Assembly: GCA_020638975.1 (NCBI GenBank)
Contig: JACKHN010000005.1
Span: 124,001 to 188,000, forward strand
Source: Planctomycetaceae bacterium
GTDB lineage: Bacteria; Planctomycetota; Planctomycetia; Pirellulales; Pirellulaceae
Reading direction: 5' to 3'
DNA length: 64,000 bases
The notes under the pieces are model-generated. The model was not told where the DNA came from and made no database searches. It was given only the letters and a program-made list of their open reading frames with translations. Of the stretch, positions 43,455 to 51,766 are shown piece after piece. The stretch's first letter is position 1; each line of letters starts with the position of its first letter. A program made the translations under genes and the position numbers.

Positions 43455-44015
43455 CTACGTCAACGTTTTACGGTCTAACCAATCCTCATACCAGTCGAGA
43501 AACGCTAAGCCCTTTCCGTCTGCGTTGAAACACGGACACCAATTCATGTCGCAACACCAGATAAAGCCACGCTGGTCTCCAACGGTAACGATGACGTCGC
43601 ATACGCCACATCCGTGATGAGCAATGGGCACGAAGCCGGGACCGGGTGGCCACGCGTCGTCCTCTTCTTCGTCCGGGAGTTCAGCGCACGCCCAAGGATC
43701 TGTTCCGTCGAGTCGTGCCCTGGAGATTTGTTGGGCCACGCGGTCGTCGAACGGAAAAGGGCGTGACCGTCGCGGTAGTGGCTCTCGATCTGCGCACACA
43801 AACAATCCATCACCTGGACCTGCACCTCCACTCTGAACGTGTGTCAGGAAGATTCGGAGTTCCCCAGGTAGAGTGACGCCAAAGTTCGCTTCGAGTTTGG
43901 ATAAATCTGTCAGCGACAACGGCGGGGCTTGCTTGTACGCTCCGATCCGGACCAGTTCGGTTAACCTCGCGCGTATCGCCTCGATCCGTTCGTTCGTTAA
44001 GACAATGTCGAACAA
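43455..44015 (-). CDS. SUKH/SMI1-KNR4-like hypothetical protein, possible cassette gene
   Basis: A 186-residue protein if it starts at TTG 44015. LSKLEANFGVTLPGELRIFL (about 34-53), GDGLFVCADREPLP, VPIAHHGCGVCDVIVTVGD and FLDWYEDWLDRK at the end resemble the SMI1/KNR4 (SUKH) family. Members of that family are often immunity proteins against toxins. The frame is open to 44087, but that stretch is inside the attC-like repeat at 44022-44162. The start follows the core box GTTAGGT by a few bases. Confidence 0.7.
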   Translation of the reverse strand: MFDIVLTNERIEAIRARLTELVRIGAYKQAPPLSLTDLSKLEANFGVTLPGELRIFLTHVQSGGAGPGDGLFVCADREPLPRRSRPFPFDDRVAQQISRARLDGTDPWACAELPDEEEDDAWPPGPGFVPIAHHGCGVCDVIVTVGDQRGFIWCCDMNWCPCFNADGKGLAFLDWYEDWLDRKTLT

Positions 44016-44021
44016 GTGGTC

Positions 44022-44162
44022 ACCTAACGGGAAGCATGGCCGACGCCGCCCCTGATCGAAGCGAAAGACGTTGGCCAACGAGAGCATTATACAACGAAAG
44101 CCCGCGTTGATTGAAGAAGGAAGGCGTGCCCGAAGGGCCTTTGCGGCCGTGCTGTGTTAGGC
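44022..44162 (-). repeat. attC-like site B (best copy)
   Basis: The outer boxes are ACCTAAC (44022-44028; RYYYAAC) and GTTAGGC (44156-44162; GTTRRRY). The inner boxes GCATGGCCG (44034-44042) and CGGCCGTGC (44144-44152) pair at 8 of 9. Spacers of 5 and 3 bases separate outer and inner boxes, and the left inner arm has extra unpaired bases (CGA) before it continues. Total 141 bp. This is the layout of an integron attC site. Genes end 6 bases on one side and begin 7 bases on the other. Confidence 0.6.
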
Positions 44163-44167
44163 GACCA

Positions 44168-44611
44168 CTACGCGCTGGCCTGTGGGAGCAGAAACTTTGT
44201 GCCCTCTTTGTAGTCAGGCGGGAAAACCGGCGATTTGATCCCGAAAGGGCCAGTACCACCACGAGTGTAGTACAGTTTGTCGCGATCATTGGTGAACCGT
44301 CCACAACAAAGAAGTCGCATTTCGGTGAATGTTTCACCAACGCGTGCGGCCGAAATGTCGATCCACTGGGGGCAACGACCGTCGCGGAACAACAAAGCGA
44401 CAACGTCAGATTCGGAATCACAGGAAACGACGCGATCATTGTCGTCGGGATACAGCACGTCGTCAGGGGTTGCGTGGTCGTCGCAGGATTGATTCAGGCG
44501 TACGTCGTAGCGAAAGTCGAACGGCAAAGTCTGCGAGACGTAACGCTGGCCGAATCGGACCGCCAAGAAGCTAGAGGCGATCAGGAGAACGTGGAAGTCG
44601 GCCTCGGTCAT
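44168..44611 (-). CDS. Hypothetical protein, possible cassette gene
   Basis: A 147-residue protein beginning MTEADFHVLLIASSFLAVRF. It is mixed alpha/beta in look with several acidic patches (DDHATPDDVLYPDDNDR) and pairs of Cys (LLCCGRF). I do not recognise the family. Perfect 14-bp inverted repeats, TGTTAGGCGACCAC at 44155-44168 and its complement at 44621-44634, lie exactly at its two ends. This supports reading it as a separate mobile unit. The frame is open to 44644 but ATG 44611 lies just inside the repeat end. Confidence 0.6.
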   Translation of the reverse strand: MTEADFHVLLIASSFLAVRFGQRYVSQTLPFDFRYDVRLNQSCDDHATPDDVLYPDDNDRVVSCDSESDVVALLFRDGRCPQWIDISAARVGETFTEMRLLCCGRFTNDRDKLYYTRGGTGPFGIKSPVFPPDYKEGTKFLLPQASA

Positions 44612-44629
44612 GAGGTCTCCGTGGTCGCC

Positions 44630-44830
44630 TAACATACACATCATACGCCAACTTGTCGCAAGGAACGGTCAAGCTGGGGAAGCTGACTTGCGACATCGGT
44701 CGATGAGGCTGATTATTGGCTCACCGTCGTGGGTTGGCAAGTATCACGATCCGCGTGTCATCTTGCGATACGATTGGGTGACCACGAAAAACACGAAAGG
44801 CACGAAACGGGATGGACTAGAAGTGATGAG
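44630..44830. repeat. Dispersed repeat, copy 2 of 3 (CACGAAA type)
   Basis: Shares AAGCTGACTTGCGACATCGG-like text and GGTGACCACGAAAAACACGA with the copies at 42248 and 51485. Begins at the GCCTAAC box 44627-44633. No gene inside; it fills most of the gap before the efflux gene. Confidence 0.75.
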
Positions 44831-44884
44831 CGACCGGCGAGACATTGGTTTCAAAAAACAAAGCTGGGTTGCAAGCGAGCCTAC

Positions 44885-47800
44885 TCAACTGTGTTGAACT
44901 GAAGTTTCATCGTGGTCTTCTTCCGAGTGCCGCGGCGCAAACCACGGGTAAATCGCAGGCACGACGACTGCCGTCAGCAACGTCGATGTGATCAAGCCTC
45001 CAATAACGACCGTTGCGAGAGGACGTTGTATCTCGGCACCGGCGGTGGTTGACATCGCCATTGGCAGGAAGCCGAGACTCGCAACCATCGCGGTCATCAA
45101 CACCGGGCGGAGTCGTACGAGCGCGGTTTCGTAAGCGGCAAGTCTGGCCGCGATTCCTTCGGCTCGCAAGTTCTCTGCGCCGCTCACCCACACTAGCCCG
45201 TTCAGGACCGCCACGCCGAACAACGCGATGAAACCCACGCCCGCCGAGATGCTGAACGGCATACCACGCAACGCGAGCGCGATCACGCCGCCAGAAGCCG
45301 CCATCGGGACGGCTAAGAAGATCAGGGCGGCGAGTCGCATGGACTTGAAGGTCGTGTACAGCAGGATCCAGATCAGTAACAAGACCAGCGGTGTGATCAT
45401 GGCCAGGCGCAGGCTCGCCGATTGCAGGTTCTCGAAATCCCCGCCCCATTCGATCAAATACCCCGGCGGCAGCTTGATTTCGGCAGCAACTTGGCGCTGT
45501 GCATCCTGGACAAAGCTGGCTACGTCGCGGTCTCGCACGTTTGCTTGAATAAATGTGCGACGTCGACCGGCTTCGTGCTCGATCCCGGGCGGCGACTCTT
45601 CAAGCTTAATATCCGCTAACTCACCGAGCGTGATCGGTTGGCCATCGACGACGACCACCGGAACACGTTCCAGCAGATGAGCCTGCGAACGCCATGACTC
45701 CGGCAGCCGGACCAACAACGGAAAGCGGGCTCGACCTTCGAAGATCTGACCCACCGAATGACCGCCGATCGTCGAAACAGCGTCCATCACCGCAGAAGCC
45801 TCGACTCCGTAGCGAGCAAGTTGATCTTGCTTGGCAGCGATCGTGAGCGTAGGGATGTTGGCTTGATAGTCCGCCTTGACGTCCACCGCGCCAGGAACGC
45901 TACGCAAGACTCGCTCGATCTCTTTGCCTTTGCGTGCCAAGACCTCAATGTCATCACCGTACAAAAGAACGGCAACGTCCGCCTTGACACCGGCGACAAG
46001 CTCATCGACACGCATCTCGATCGGTTGCGTAAAGCCGAAAATGGCACCCGGCACTTGCCGTGTCAGTTGAGCCGACATTTGTTCGATCAATTCGTCACGC
46101 GTCTTCTCGACGGGCCAGTCTCGTGGCGGATGCAACATCACCCAGACATCCGTTTGATGAACGCCCATCACGTCGTTCGCAATCTCAGGCCGACCGGTCT
46201 TGCAAAAGACGCTTTTTACTTCAGGAAACTCCGTGAGAATGTTCTCGATCTGTGTCGACATGGTAACGGCATCTTCGAGCGAGGCACTCGGCAGGCGGTT
46301 GGCTTCGATCAGAATATCGCCTTCTTCCAGACGCGGCATAAACTCGGCGCCGAGTCGGGCTCCGATCGGAATGCTCAGCGCTACAACAGCGATCGCCGCA
46401 CTCAATGTCACGACAGGATGCTGGACCACGCGAGCGATCAGCGGCTGATAGAACCATTTAATGGCTCGAACGAGCCACACATCCTTCTCATCTAACTTGC
46501 GGGGCAATCCGAGATAGGCCAGAACGGGCATCAGGGTAAGCGACAGAACCAGCGACCCGGCCAATGCGAACAAGACCGTCAGTGCCATTGGTCGAAACAA
46601 TTTTCCTTCGGTGCCCTGTAAAGCCAGAATCGGCAGGTAGACGACGGCAATAATCAGTTCGCCGAACATGGTCGGCATGCGGACTTCGATCGCTGCGTCG
46701 CGAACAATTTTCCAATGCGGCACGCGACCGCCGAGGTGCGAGATGCGACGCATACAGTTCTCGATCATGATCACCGAACTATCGACGATCAGCCCAAAAT
46801 CAATCGCGCCCAAGCTCATCAGGCTGGCGCTAATGCCTGACGCTACCATCAGATTGGAAGCGAACAGCATCGACAGCGGAATCGCCACGGCAACAATTAG
46901 CCCAGCTCGAAAGTTGCCCAGCATCAGAAAGAGCACGACGATAACGAGCGTGCCGCCTTCCATCAGGTTTTTGACCACGGTGTGCAAGGTGCGATTGATT
47001 AGCTCGGCACGGTCATAGATCACCTCGATTTCAACGCCGGGTGGCATCGCAGCTTCGATCTCGCGAAGGCTGTCTTTCGCGGCTTCAACCACTTGCCGCG
47101 AATTCTCTCCCCGAAGCATCATCACCATGCCCGTGACAATTTCTCCGCGACCATCGCGAGTGACGACGCCTTGTCGTGTAAGAGGAACGATGACCACTTC
47201 GCCGATATCTCGCACCAAAACCGGCACGCCGCCTTCGCGTGTCTTGACGACAACTTGTTCGATATCTTCCTTCGTCTTAAGCAAAGCCTCGCCACGGATA
47301 AAACGCTGTTCGCCGTGATGTACGATGTAGCCGCCGCCGGCACTCATGTTCGTCTGGTCCAACGCGCGAATGACGTCACTCAACGTCAGCTCAAAACCGG
47401 CCAACAGGTCTGGATCGGCTTGCACTTCGAATGACTTATAGAATCCGCCGTGCGAATTGATCTCGGTGACGCCCGGCGTCTGACGCAGGCGAGGTGCGAT
47501 GTCCCACTCCAACAGTGTGCGGAGCTGCATCGGCGAATATCCTTCGCCACGGACCTCGAATTGCAAGATCTCGCCCAAGGCGGTCGTAAGCGTTCCGATT
47601 TGCGGATCGCCATAGTTGCCGATGCTGTTGCTGGCGTCGGCCAAGCGTTCGTTGACAAGATTCCTGGCGAGGTAGATGTCGGTCCCTTCTCGAAACACGA
47701 CCGTCACCACCGACAGGCCGAGCTTCGAGATACTGCGAATCTCTTCGATATTGGGCAAGCCCGACATGGTCGACTCGACCGGATACGAAACGTAGCGTTC

Positions 47801-47983
47801 GACTTCGATCGGCGACAGCGAGCCCGCTTCGGTAATGACTTGAACTTGCACGTTGGTCATATCCGGCACGGCATCGATCGGAATCGTGAGGCCGTTATAG
47901 GCGCCAAAGAACGCCACGAGCGCGACGACGATGATGACCAGGAGTCGGTTGTTAAGGCAGAAATCGATGAGGTGTGAAAGCAC
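44885..47983 (-). CDS. Heavy-metal efflux RND transporter, CzcA/CusA family
   Basis: A 1032-residue inner-membrane pump of normal length. It begins LIDFCLNNRLLVIIVVALVAF (helix 1), then DAVPDMTNVQVQVITEA, YPVESTMSGLPNIEEIRSIS, and in helix 4 MSLGAIDFGLIVDSSVIMIE with the acidic proton-relay residues of the metal (HME) group. In the periplasmic domain RLEEGDILIEANRLPSAS and MGVHQTDVWVMLHP are typical. It uses the proton gradient to export divalent or monovalent metal ions. The partner adaptor is the next gene upstream. The exact metal cannot be read. Confidence 0.94.
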   Translation of the reverse strand: MLSHLIDFCLNNRLLVIIVVALVAFFGAYNGLTIPIDAVPDMTNVQVQVITEAGSLSPIEVERYVSYPVESTMSGLPNIEEIRSISKLGLSVVTVVFREGTDIYLARNLVNERLADASNSIGNYGDPQIGTLTTALGEILQFEVRGEGYSPMQLRTLLEWDIAPRLRQTPGVTEINSHGGFYKSFEVQADPDLLAGFELTLSDVIRALDQTNMSAGGGYIVHHGEQRFIRGEALLKTKEDIEQVVVKTREGGVPVLVRDIGEVVIVPLTRQGVVTRDGRGEIVTGMVMMLRGENSRQVVEAAKDSLREIEAAMPPGVEIEVIYDRAELINRTLHTVVKNLMEGGTLVIVVLFLMLGNFRAGLIVAVAIPLSMLFASNLMVASGISASLMSLGAIDFGLIVDSSVIMIENCMRRISHLGGRVPHWKIVRDAAIEVRMPTMFGELIIAVVYLPILALQGTEGKLFRPMALTVLFALAGSLVLSLTLMPVLAYLGLPRKLDEKDVWLVRAIKWFYQPLIARVVQHPVVTLSAAIAVVALSIPIGARLGAEFMPRLEEGDILIEANRLPSASLEDAVTMSTQIENILTEFPEVKSVFCKTGRPEIANDVMGVHQTDVWVMLHPPRDWPVEKTRDELIEQMSAQLTRQVPGAIFGFTQPIEMRVDELVAGVKADVAVLLYGDDIEVLARKGKEIERVLRSVPGAVDVKADYQANIPTLTIAAKQDQLARYGVEASAVMDAVSTIGGHSVGQIFEGRARFPLLVRLPESWRSQAHLLERVPVVVVDGQPITLGELADIKLEESPPGIEHEAGRRRTFIQANVRDRDVASFVQDAQRQVAAEIKLPPGYLIEWGGDFENLQSASLRLAMITPLVLLLIWILLYTTFKSMRLAALIFLAVPMAASGGVIALALRGMPFSISAGVGFIALFGVAVLNGLVWVSGAENLRAEGIAARLAAYETALVRLRPVLMTAMVASLGFLPMAMSTTAGAEIQRPLATVVIGGLITSTLLTAVVVPAIYPWFAPRHSEEDHDETSVQHS

Positions 47984-48044
47984 GTTGCTGATCTCTTTCT
48001 TTGTAGGACAGGTCGCCCGGCCCCGTTCCGTGTTGGCGTTTCAA

Positions 48045-48099
48045 GTGTAGGGTCCGCTGTGCGGACCTCAGCGATTGGTCCGCACAGCGGACTCTACAC
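48045..48099. repeat. GTAGGGTCCGCTGTGC hairpin between the efflux genes
   Basis: GTGTAGGGTCCGCTGTGCGG starts at 48045. Its complement ends at 48099 (22 of 23 paired) around a 9-base loop. It lies between the adaptor and pump genes and could adjust pump expression. A sister copy with the same arms lies at 60395-60445. Confidence 0.75.
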
Positions 48100-48150
48100 G
48101 TCGGCAAGTAGTTGCTGTTGATCTGATCCTTAGTTTTCCCGACTCTCCTT

Positions 48151-49638
48151 TTACTCTTCTTCTTCAAGTAGCAGTTCGGACTTCAGATAGAACGCGCCGT
48201 GATCAACAACGCGTGCGTCATCCGCAAGTCCGTGCTTCACTTCCACCCAATCAGGAGTCTCGATCCCGGTTTCCACGTCGACACATCGATACTCGCTCTC
48301 CCCTACCTTGGCAAAAACGAAGGCACGTTCTTCGTGCCTTTGAATCGCCGAAGTCGGCACCGCCAAAACGTCATGCGGTTTGGAAATCGGCACATCCACC
48401 CACACGAACATGCCCGGTCGAAACAAGTTCTCGCGGTTGTCAACTTCAGCAATCAGCGGAATCGACAAGGTGGCTGGCGAAACCGTCGCACCCACAAAAC
48501 GAACCCTCGCAGCAAACTCGGCATTCGGCATTCCAGGAACCGTCAACCGCAGCGTCTGATCCGTCGCCAGCGACAACGCCTTCCAGTCTCGCTGGTGGAT
48601 CTGGGCCGCGACCCATACGGTGCGTGTGTCGGCGAGCACGAACATCGACTCGCCAGCACTTAGTCGAGCCGATTCGACAGCGTGCAACGCTTCGATGCGT
48701 CCCTCGAAAGGAGCCGTCATTTGCAACTCGCTGCGATTTTCATCGGGCGAGTGCTCGCCGTGTGGTCCAAGCAACACCGCCAATCGGTCTCTGCTGACTT
48801 CGACCGCCCGCTCGGCGGCATTTAGCTCGGCATCCGCCTGCTCGGAATCGCGTTTGCTCTCGAAGGCGACCTGCTCGCACATGCTCTTAAAACTGGCGGC
48901 CATCCGCTCGCGCTGGCTGGCTCGTTCCTCGGAAGTTCGCCCGCTGATGATGCCCTGGTTTTGAAGCGTTTCGGTGCGCGACGCCACGCTCGTGGCCAGC
49001 ACGTACTGTGAATAAGCCGTTACCAACGCGTCGCGATGATCGCCCAACACCTTGTTCTCGAACTCCTTCTCGATGTCTTCGATCGACGGATTCTGTCGCA
49101 ACAGTGCCAGCAAGTCGTTCAGATTGGCGTGCGTTTGCTCGGCCCAATCATGCTGGAGCTTGGCCAGACGCAAATCCGCCTCGCTCTTCAAGAGTTCGTT
49201 GCGTGCCAGTGCAAACTCGGCGCTGGTCAGCGTCGCCAGTCGATCGCCCTTTTGCACCCATTGGCCCGGCTGGACCAGACACTTCGTCACGACACAGTTC
49301 ACCGGCGCCCGCAGGTCGAGATGTCTCGCCGTTTCATATCGAATGGTTCCCGAAACGGTGCGAGTCGCCTGCAACGGCTTTCGTCCCACCGGAGTCGTTG
49401 TGATTGCGCCCGACTTGATCTTTTCCGCGGTTAAGCGAACGAGCGACGCTTCTGACGAGCTATCTCCGGCGGAATTGTTGGCCAGTGAACTGAGTTCTCC
49501 GCCGGGAGACTTTTCGTGCATCAACCATTCGCTGCCAAAGAACCCGACCACGACAATCACCACAACGGCGATCACGGGGCCGACGCGTTGTGCGGCGTTT
49601 CGAATGCTTGACCAAATACTAGGCTTTGCCATTTGCAC
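48151..49638 (-). CDS. Efflux RND periplasmic adaptor subunit (CusB/CzcB-like)
   Basis: A 495-residue membrane fusion protein. One N-terminal membrane helix (VGPVIAVVVIVVVGFFGSEW, about 18-37), a barrel-sandwich half with LRAPVNCVVTKCLVQPGQWV then a long helical hairpin (LAKLQHDWAEQTHANLNDLL to SKRDSEQADAELNA-type repeats), and beta-barrel segments VWVAAQIHQRDW and FRPGMFVWVDVPI. It links the pump to an outer-membrane channel. No outer-membrane factor gene is seen in the window. The tail EEEE ends the protein. Confidence 0.9.
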   Translation of the reverse strand: MQMAKPSIWSSIRNAAQRVGPVIAVVVIVVVGFFGSEWLMHEKSPGGELSSLANNSAGDSSSEASLVRLTAEKIKSGAITTTPVGRKPLQATRTVSGTIRYETARHLDLRAPVNCVVTKCLVQPGQWVQKGDRLATLTSAEFALARNELLKSEADLRLAKLQHDWAEQTHANLNDLLALLRQNPSIEDIEKEFENKVLGDHRDALVTAYSQYVLATSVASRTETLQNQGIISGRTSEERASQRERMAASFKSMCEQVAFESKRDSEQADAELNAAERAVEVSRDRLAVLLGPHGEHSPDENRSELQMTAPFEGRIEALHAVESARLSAGESMFVLADTRTVWVAAQIHQRDWKALSLATDQTLRLTVPGMPNAEFAARVRFVGATVSPATLSIPLIAEVDNRENLFRPGMFVWVDVPISKPHDVLAVPTSAIQRHEERAFVFAKVGESEYRCVDVETGIETPDWVEVKHGLADDARVVDHGAFYLKSELLLEEEE

Positions 49639-49728
49639 ACCTTTACCTACGAGTCACAGGGACACAGCGTGAAGGAACAACTCGATCGAACGAGGTTCAG
49701 CGTTTCACGCGACGTAAGAAAGGGCGAG

Positions 49729-50103
49729 CTACAGCAAGAATCGCTGTAACTGTGCGCGCAGAGTGCCCCCGGAAATGAGAGCTTCGGCTTGATCGGGAGC
49801 GATTTGTCGCTCCAAGGAGTCGGTCGCAGGTCGCAGCGACAGCGAGGCGGAAACGACGCAGATGGTGTCTACGAAACTCAATTCCGGCGCGGGAGCTTCG
49901 GTACCAACCGCCAGCGTTGCTCCCTTGCAGATGCAAGACGATTCGTTCTCGCATAAAGCCCGACTATCATCCAGCGGCTGGTCATCGCTGCGCAACTGAT
50001 GATGCCGGTCGCCAGCTTCCATCCCATGCGAGAATACGCAATGCGTATACGCCGTCAGCACAAGTGCCGCGAGGAAGCAGGGAAGTTTCGACTTGGTGGG
50101 CAT
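49729..50103 (-). CDS. Small Cys-rich secreted protein of the efflux operon
   Basis: A 124-residue protein if it starts at ATG 50103 (PTKSKLPCFLAALVLTAY, a signal peptide). The mature part begins with His/Asp-rich HGMEAGDRHHQL and has the cysteine cluster CENESSCICKGATL. This text looks like a metal-handling periplasmic protein. Its position directly upstream of the adaptor and pump genes on the same strand supports this. The family is unnamed to me. Its function as metal chaperone or sensor is inference. Confidence 0.65.
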   Translation of the reverse strand: MPTKSKLPCFLAALVLTAYTHCVFSHGMEAGDRHHQLRSDDQPLDDSRALCENESSCICKGATLAVGTEAPAPELSFVDTICVVSASLSLRPATDSLERQIAPDQAEALISGGTLRAQLQRFLL

Positions 50104-50231
50104 CGAATTGGTTCGGCGAGAGGTGTTCAGTATTCGGCGGGAGGTAACGTCATCTATTTTCGCTTCTGGAGCGTCGGCAGTCAATCCGCAGGCTTACGAA
50201 GGAACTGTGCAAGACAACCAGTTGGGCGATC

Positions 50232-50720
50232 CTAATCGCGAAATCCAAAGTGCATCAAATAGATTCGTCCGTCTGATTCCAGAGCAAAGTCATCAAACAC
50301 TAGGTCGTAGAAAACGTTATCGGAATCTACCTCTAATGCCCAACCGATTGTCAGGCGTCCGGCAAGGAGAGCGTCGATCTTGAACATCAACCAGTCGCAA
50401 CCGTTATCCTTGGCGAACTCTTGCCCGACTGTGAACTGGGGAAAATGCTCGCCAAACAGCCATTTCGACAACAGTCTTCGCAGTTCACGTCTCCAATCAT
50501 CGACCTCTGCAACTGAGAGACGCCACCCGCCTTCCGATCGAATACATCCATCGGCATCGTAGTTCTTGATGCCTTCGAAGTGCGCCATAAGGCTCTGGTC
50601 AACAGTGCCATTGCGGGGAACCGGGTCGAGTGAATAGCTGCAGCAGTGATTGCAAGAGTCGTTTAGCATTGCAAATGCTGCGAGAAACGCGTTGACCTCT
50701 GCAATGGTTTCACGGGTCAC
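50232..50720 (-). CDS. Hypothetical protein, possible cassette gene
   Basis: A 162-residue protein starting with GTG 50720, directly beside the attC-like site at 50727-50867. The text has no recognised motif: a Cys-rich start (NDSCNHCCSY), YDADGCIRSEGGWRLSV in the middle, and a beta-rich end VFYDLVFDDFALESDGRIYL. It could be a small enzyme-free binding or immunity protein. The gene stands alone. Confidence 0.6.
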   Translation of the reverse strand: MTRETIAEVNAFLAAFAMLNDSCNHCCSYSLDPVPRNGTVDQSLMAHFEGIKNYDADGCIRSEGGWRLSVAEVDDWRRELRRLLSKWLFGEHFPQFTVGQEFAKDNGCDWLMFKIDALLAGRLTIGWALEVDSDNVFYDLVFDDFALESDGRIYLMHFGFRD

Positions 50721-50726
50721 TGGATT

Positions 50727-50867
50727 GCACGACGGAAGGTTTTGCCGACGCCACCCCGAACGGAGCGAGAAAACGTGGACTGTCGATAGATTCTACTAAT
50801 ACAAACCCGGTTAGCCTACAATGGGAGGCGTGCCCGAAGGGACTGTGCGGCAAAACCATATTGGCTG
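50727..50867 (-). repeat. attC-like site C
   Basis: GGTTTTGCCG (50738-50747) and CGGCAAAACC (50848-50857) are perfectly complementary, though both differ from the arms of the other copies. The interior (GACGCCACCCCGAACGGAGC, AGGCGTGCCCGAAGG) is shared with copies A and B. Outer boxes GCACGAC and TTGGCTG do not match the core consensus, so this copy is probably inactive. Confidence 0.45.
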
Positions 50868-50905
50868 CCGAGATCCGTTAGAGTGGCGGTAAGGAGGAGC
50901 AAGAG

Positions 50906-51151
50906 ATGTCGACCATTCCCGTTGAATTGCCAGACCATTTGATGTCGCATGTCGACCAAAGTGCGGAACAAGCTGGTTATGCAAGCGCAAGCGAGTATAT
51001 CGTGGCATTGGTGGCCGCTGCGAGCGAAAAGCAAGGCGAAATTGAGCAAGCGCTGATGGCCGGGATCGCAAGCGGTGCGGTTCAACCATGGACGGACGAC
51101 GAATGGCAGGCGATCAAGAGTCGCGTGGTGTCTAAGGCATCAAGTAAATGA
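50906..51151 (+). CDS. ParD-like ribbon-helix-helix antitoxin
   Basis: An 81-residue protein. It starts STIPVELPDHLMSHVDQSAE (strand plus helix), continues GYASASEYIVALVAAASEK and ends GAVQPWTDDEWQAIKSRVVS, which wraps the toxin. AAGGAGG stands upstream of the ATG. The next gene overlaps by 4 bases (ATGA), the classic antitoxin-toxin coupling. Confidence 0.88.
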   Translation: MSTIPVELPDHLMSHVDQSAEQAGYASASEYIVALVAAASEKQGEIEQALMAGIASGAVQPWTDDEWQAIKSRVVSKASSK

Positions 51152-51471
51152 GCGATTTGAAGCCGATCATCCGACGCCCCAAGGCAGCAGAGGATGTCGA
51201 AGGCCACGCAACGTACGTAGCCGATGGAAGCATCGACGCGGCATTGCGATTTTTAGAGCGTGCAGAACAGACCATAAAAGGACTAGCGTTATTTCCATCC
51301 AGCGGAGCGCCGTTTCCGACCCGAATAGCGGAACTGGACGGTCTACGAACCAAGCTGGTGAAGGACTTTCCGAACCACGTGGTGTTCTAAATCGAGCGAG
51401 ACGAAGCGATCGAGGTCGTCCGAGTGCTACGCGGTGGTCAGGACATGAGCGTCGAAGTAGATAAAAACTAG
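51148..51471 (+). pseudogene. ParE-family toxin gene broken by an in-frame stop
   Basis: The open part (51148-51390, 80 codons) covers KPIIRRPKAAEDVEGHATYV to FPNHVVF. There a TAA interrupts the frame. In the same frame after the stop, IERDEAIEVVRVLRGGQDM follows up to TAG at 51471. That is the expected last strand of ParE (the usual junction reads FYxIExD). So a stop replaced one to two conserved codons, probably by deletion. The truncated toxin lacks the last strand and is probably inactive, unless the stop is read through. Confidence 0.8.
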
Positions 51472-51484
51472 CGATCACCAACAA

Positions 51485-51660
51485 ACCAATACGGCGACAA
51501 CCTGTGGTAAAGAACGGTTAAGCTAGGTAAGCCGATTTGCGACGTCGGTCGATGAGGCTGATCATTGGCTCATCGTCGTGGCTTGGCAAGCGTCACCGAC
51601 CGCGTAACATCTTGGGAACGATTGGGTGACCACGAAAAACACGAAAGGCACGATTAGGAA
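51485..51660. repeat. Dispersed repeat, copy 3 of 3 (CACGAAA type)
   Basis: AAGAACGGTTAAGCTAGGTA, GGCTGATCATTGGCTCATCG and GGTGACCACGAAAAACACGA mark the third copy. It lies between the broken toxin gene and sixA and closes the accessory region. No gene is seen in 51472-51766. Confidence 0.75.
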
Positions 51661-51766
51661 ACGACTTAGGGAGGAGGGCGGTCGGTGGGGCATTTCCTCC
51701 CTTTCGTGGTTGGAGTTCTTCTTGCCTTCGTGCGGATGTGAGAAGAGACTCGCCGCAATGACGTGT

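Noticed and set aside
43455..44087. Start of the SUKH-like gene at 44087
   Set aside because: The first 24 codons lie inside the attC-like repeat, and the start just after the GTTAGGT box is more plausible.
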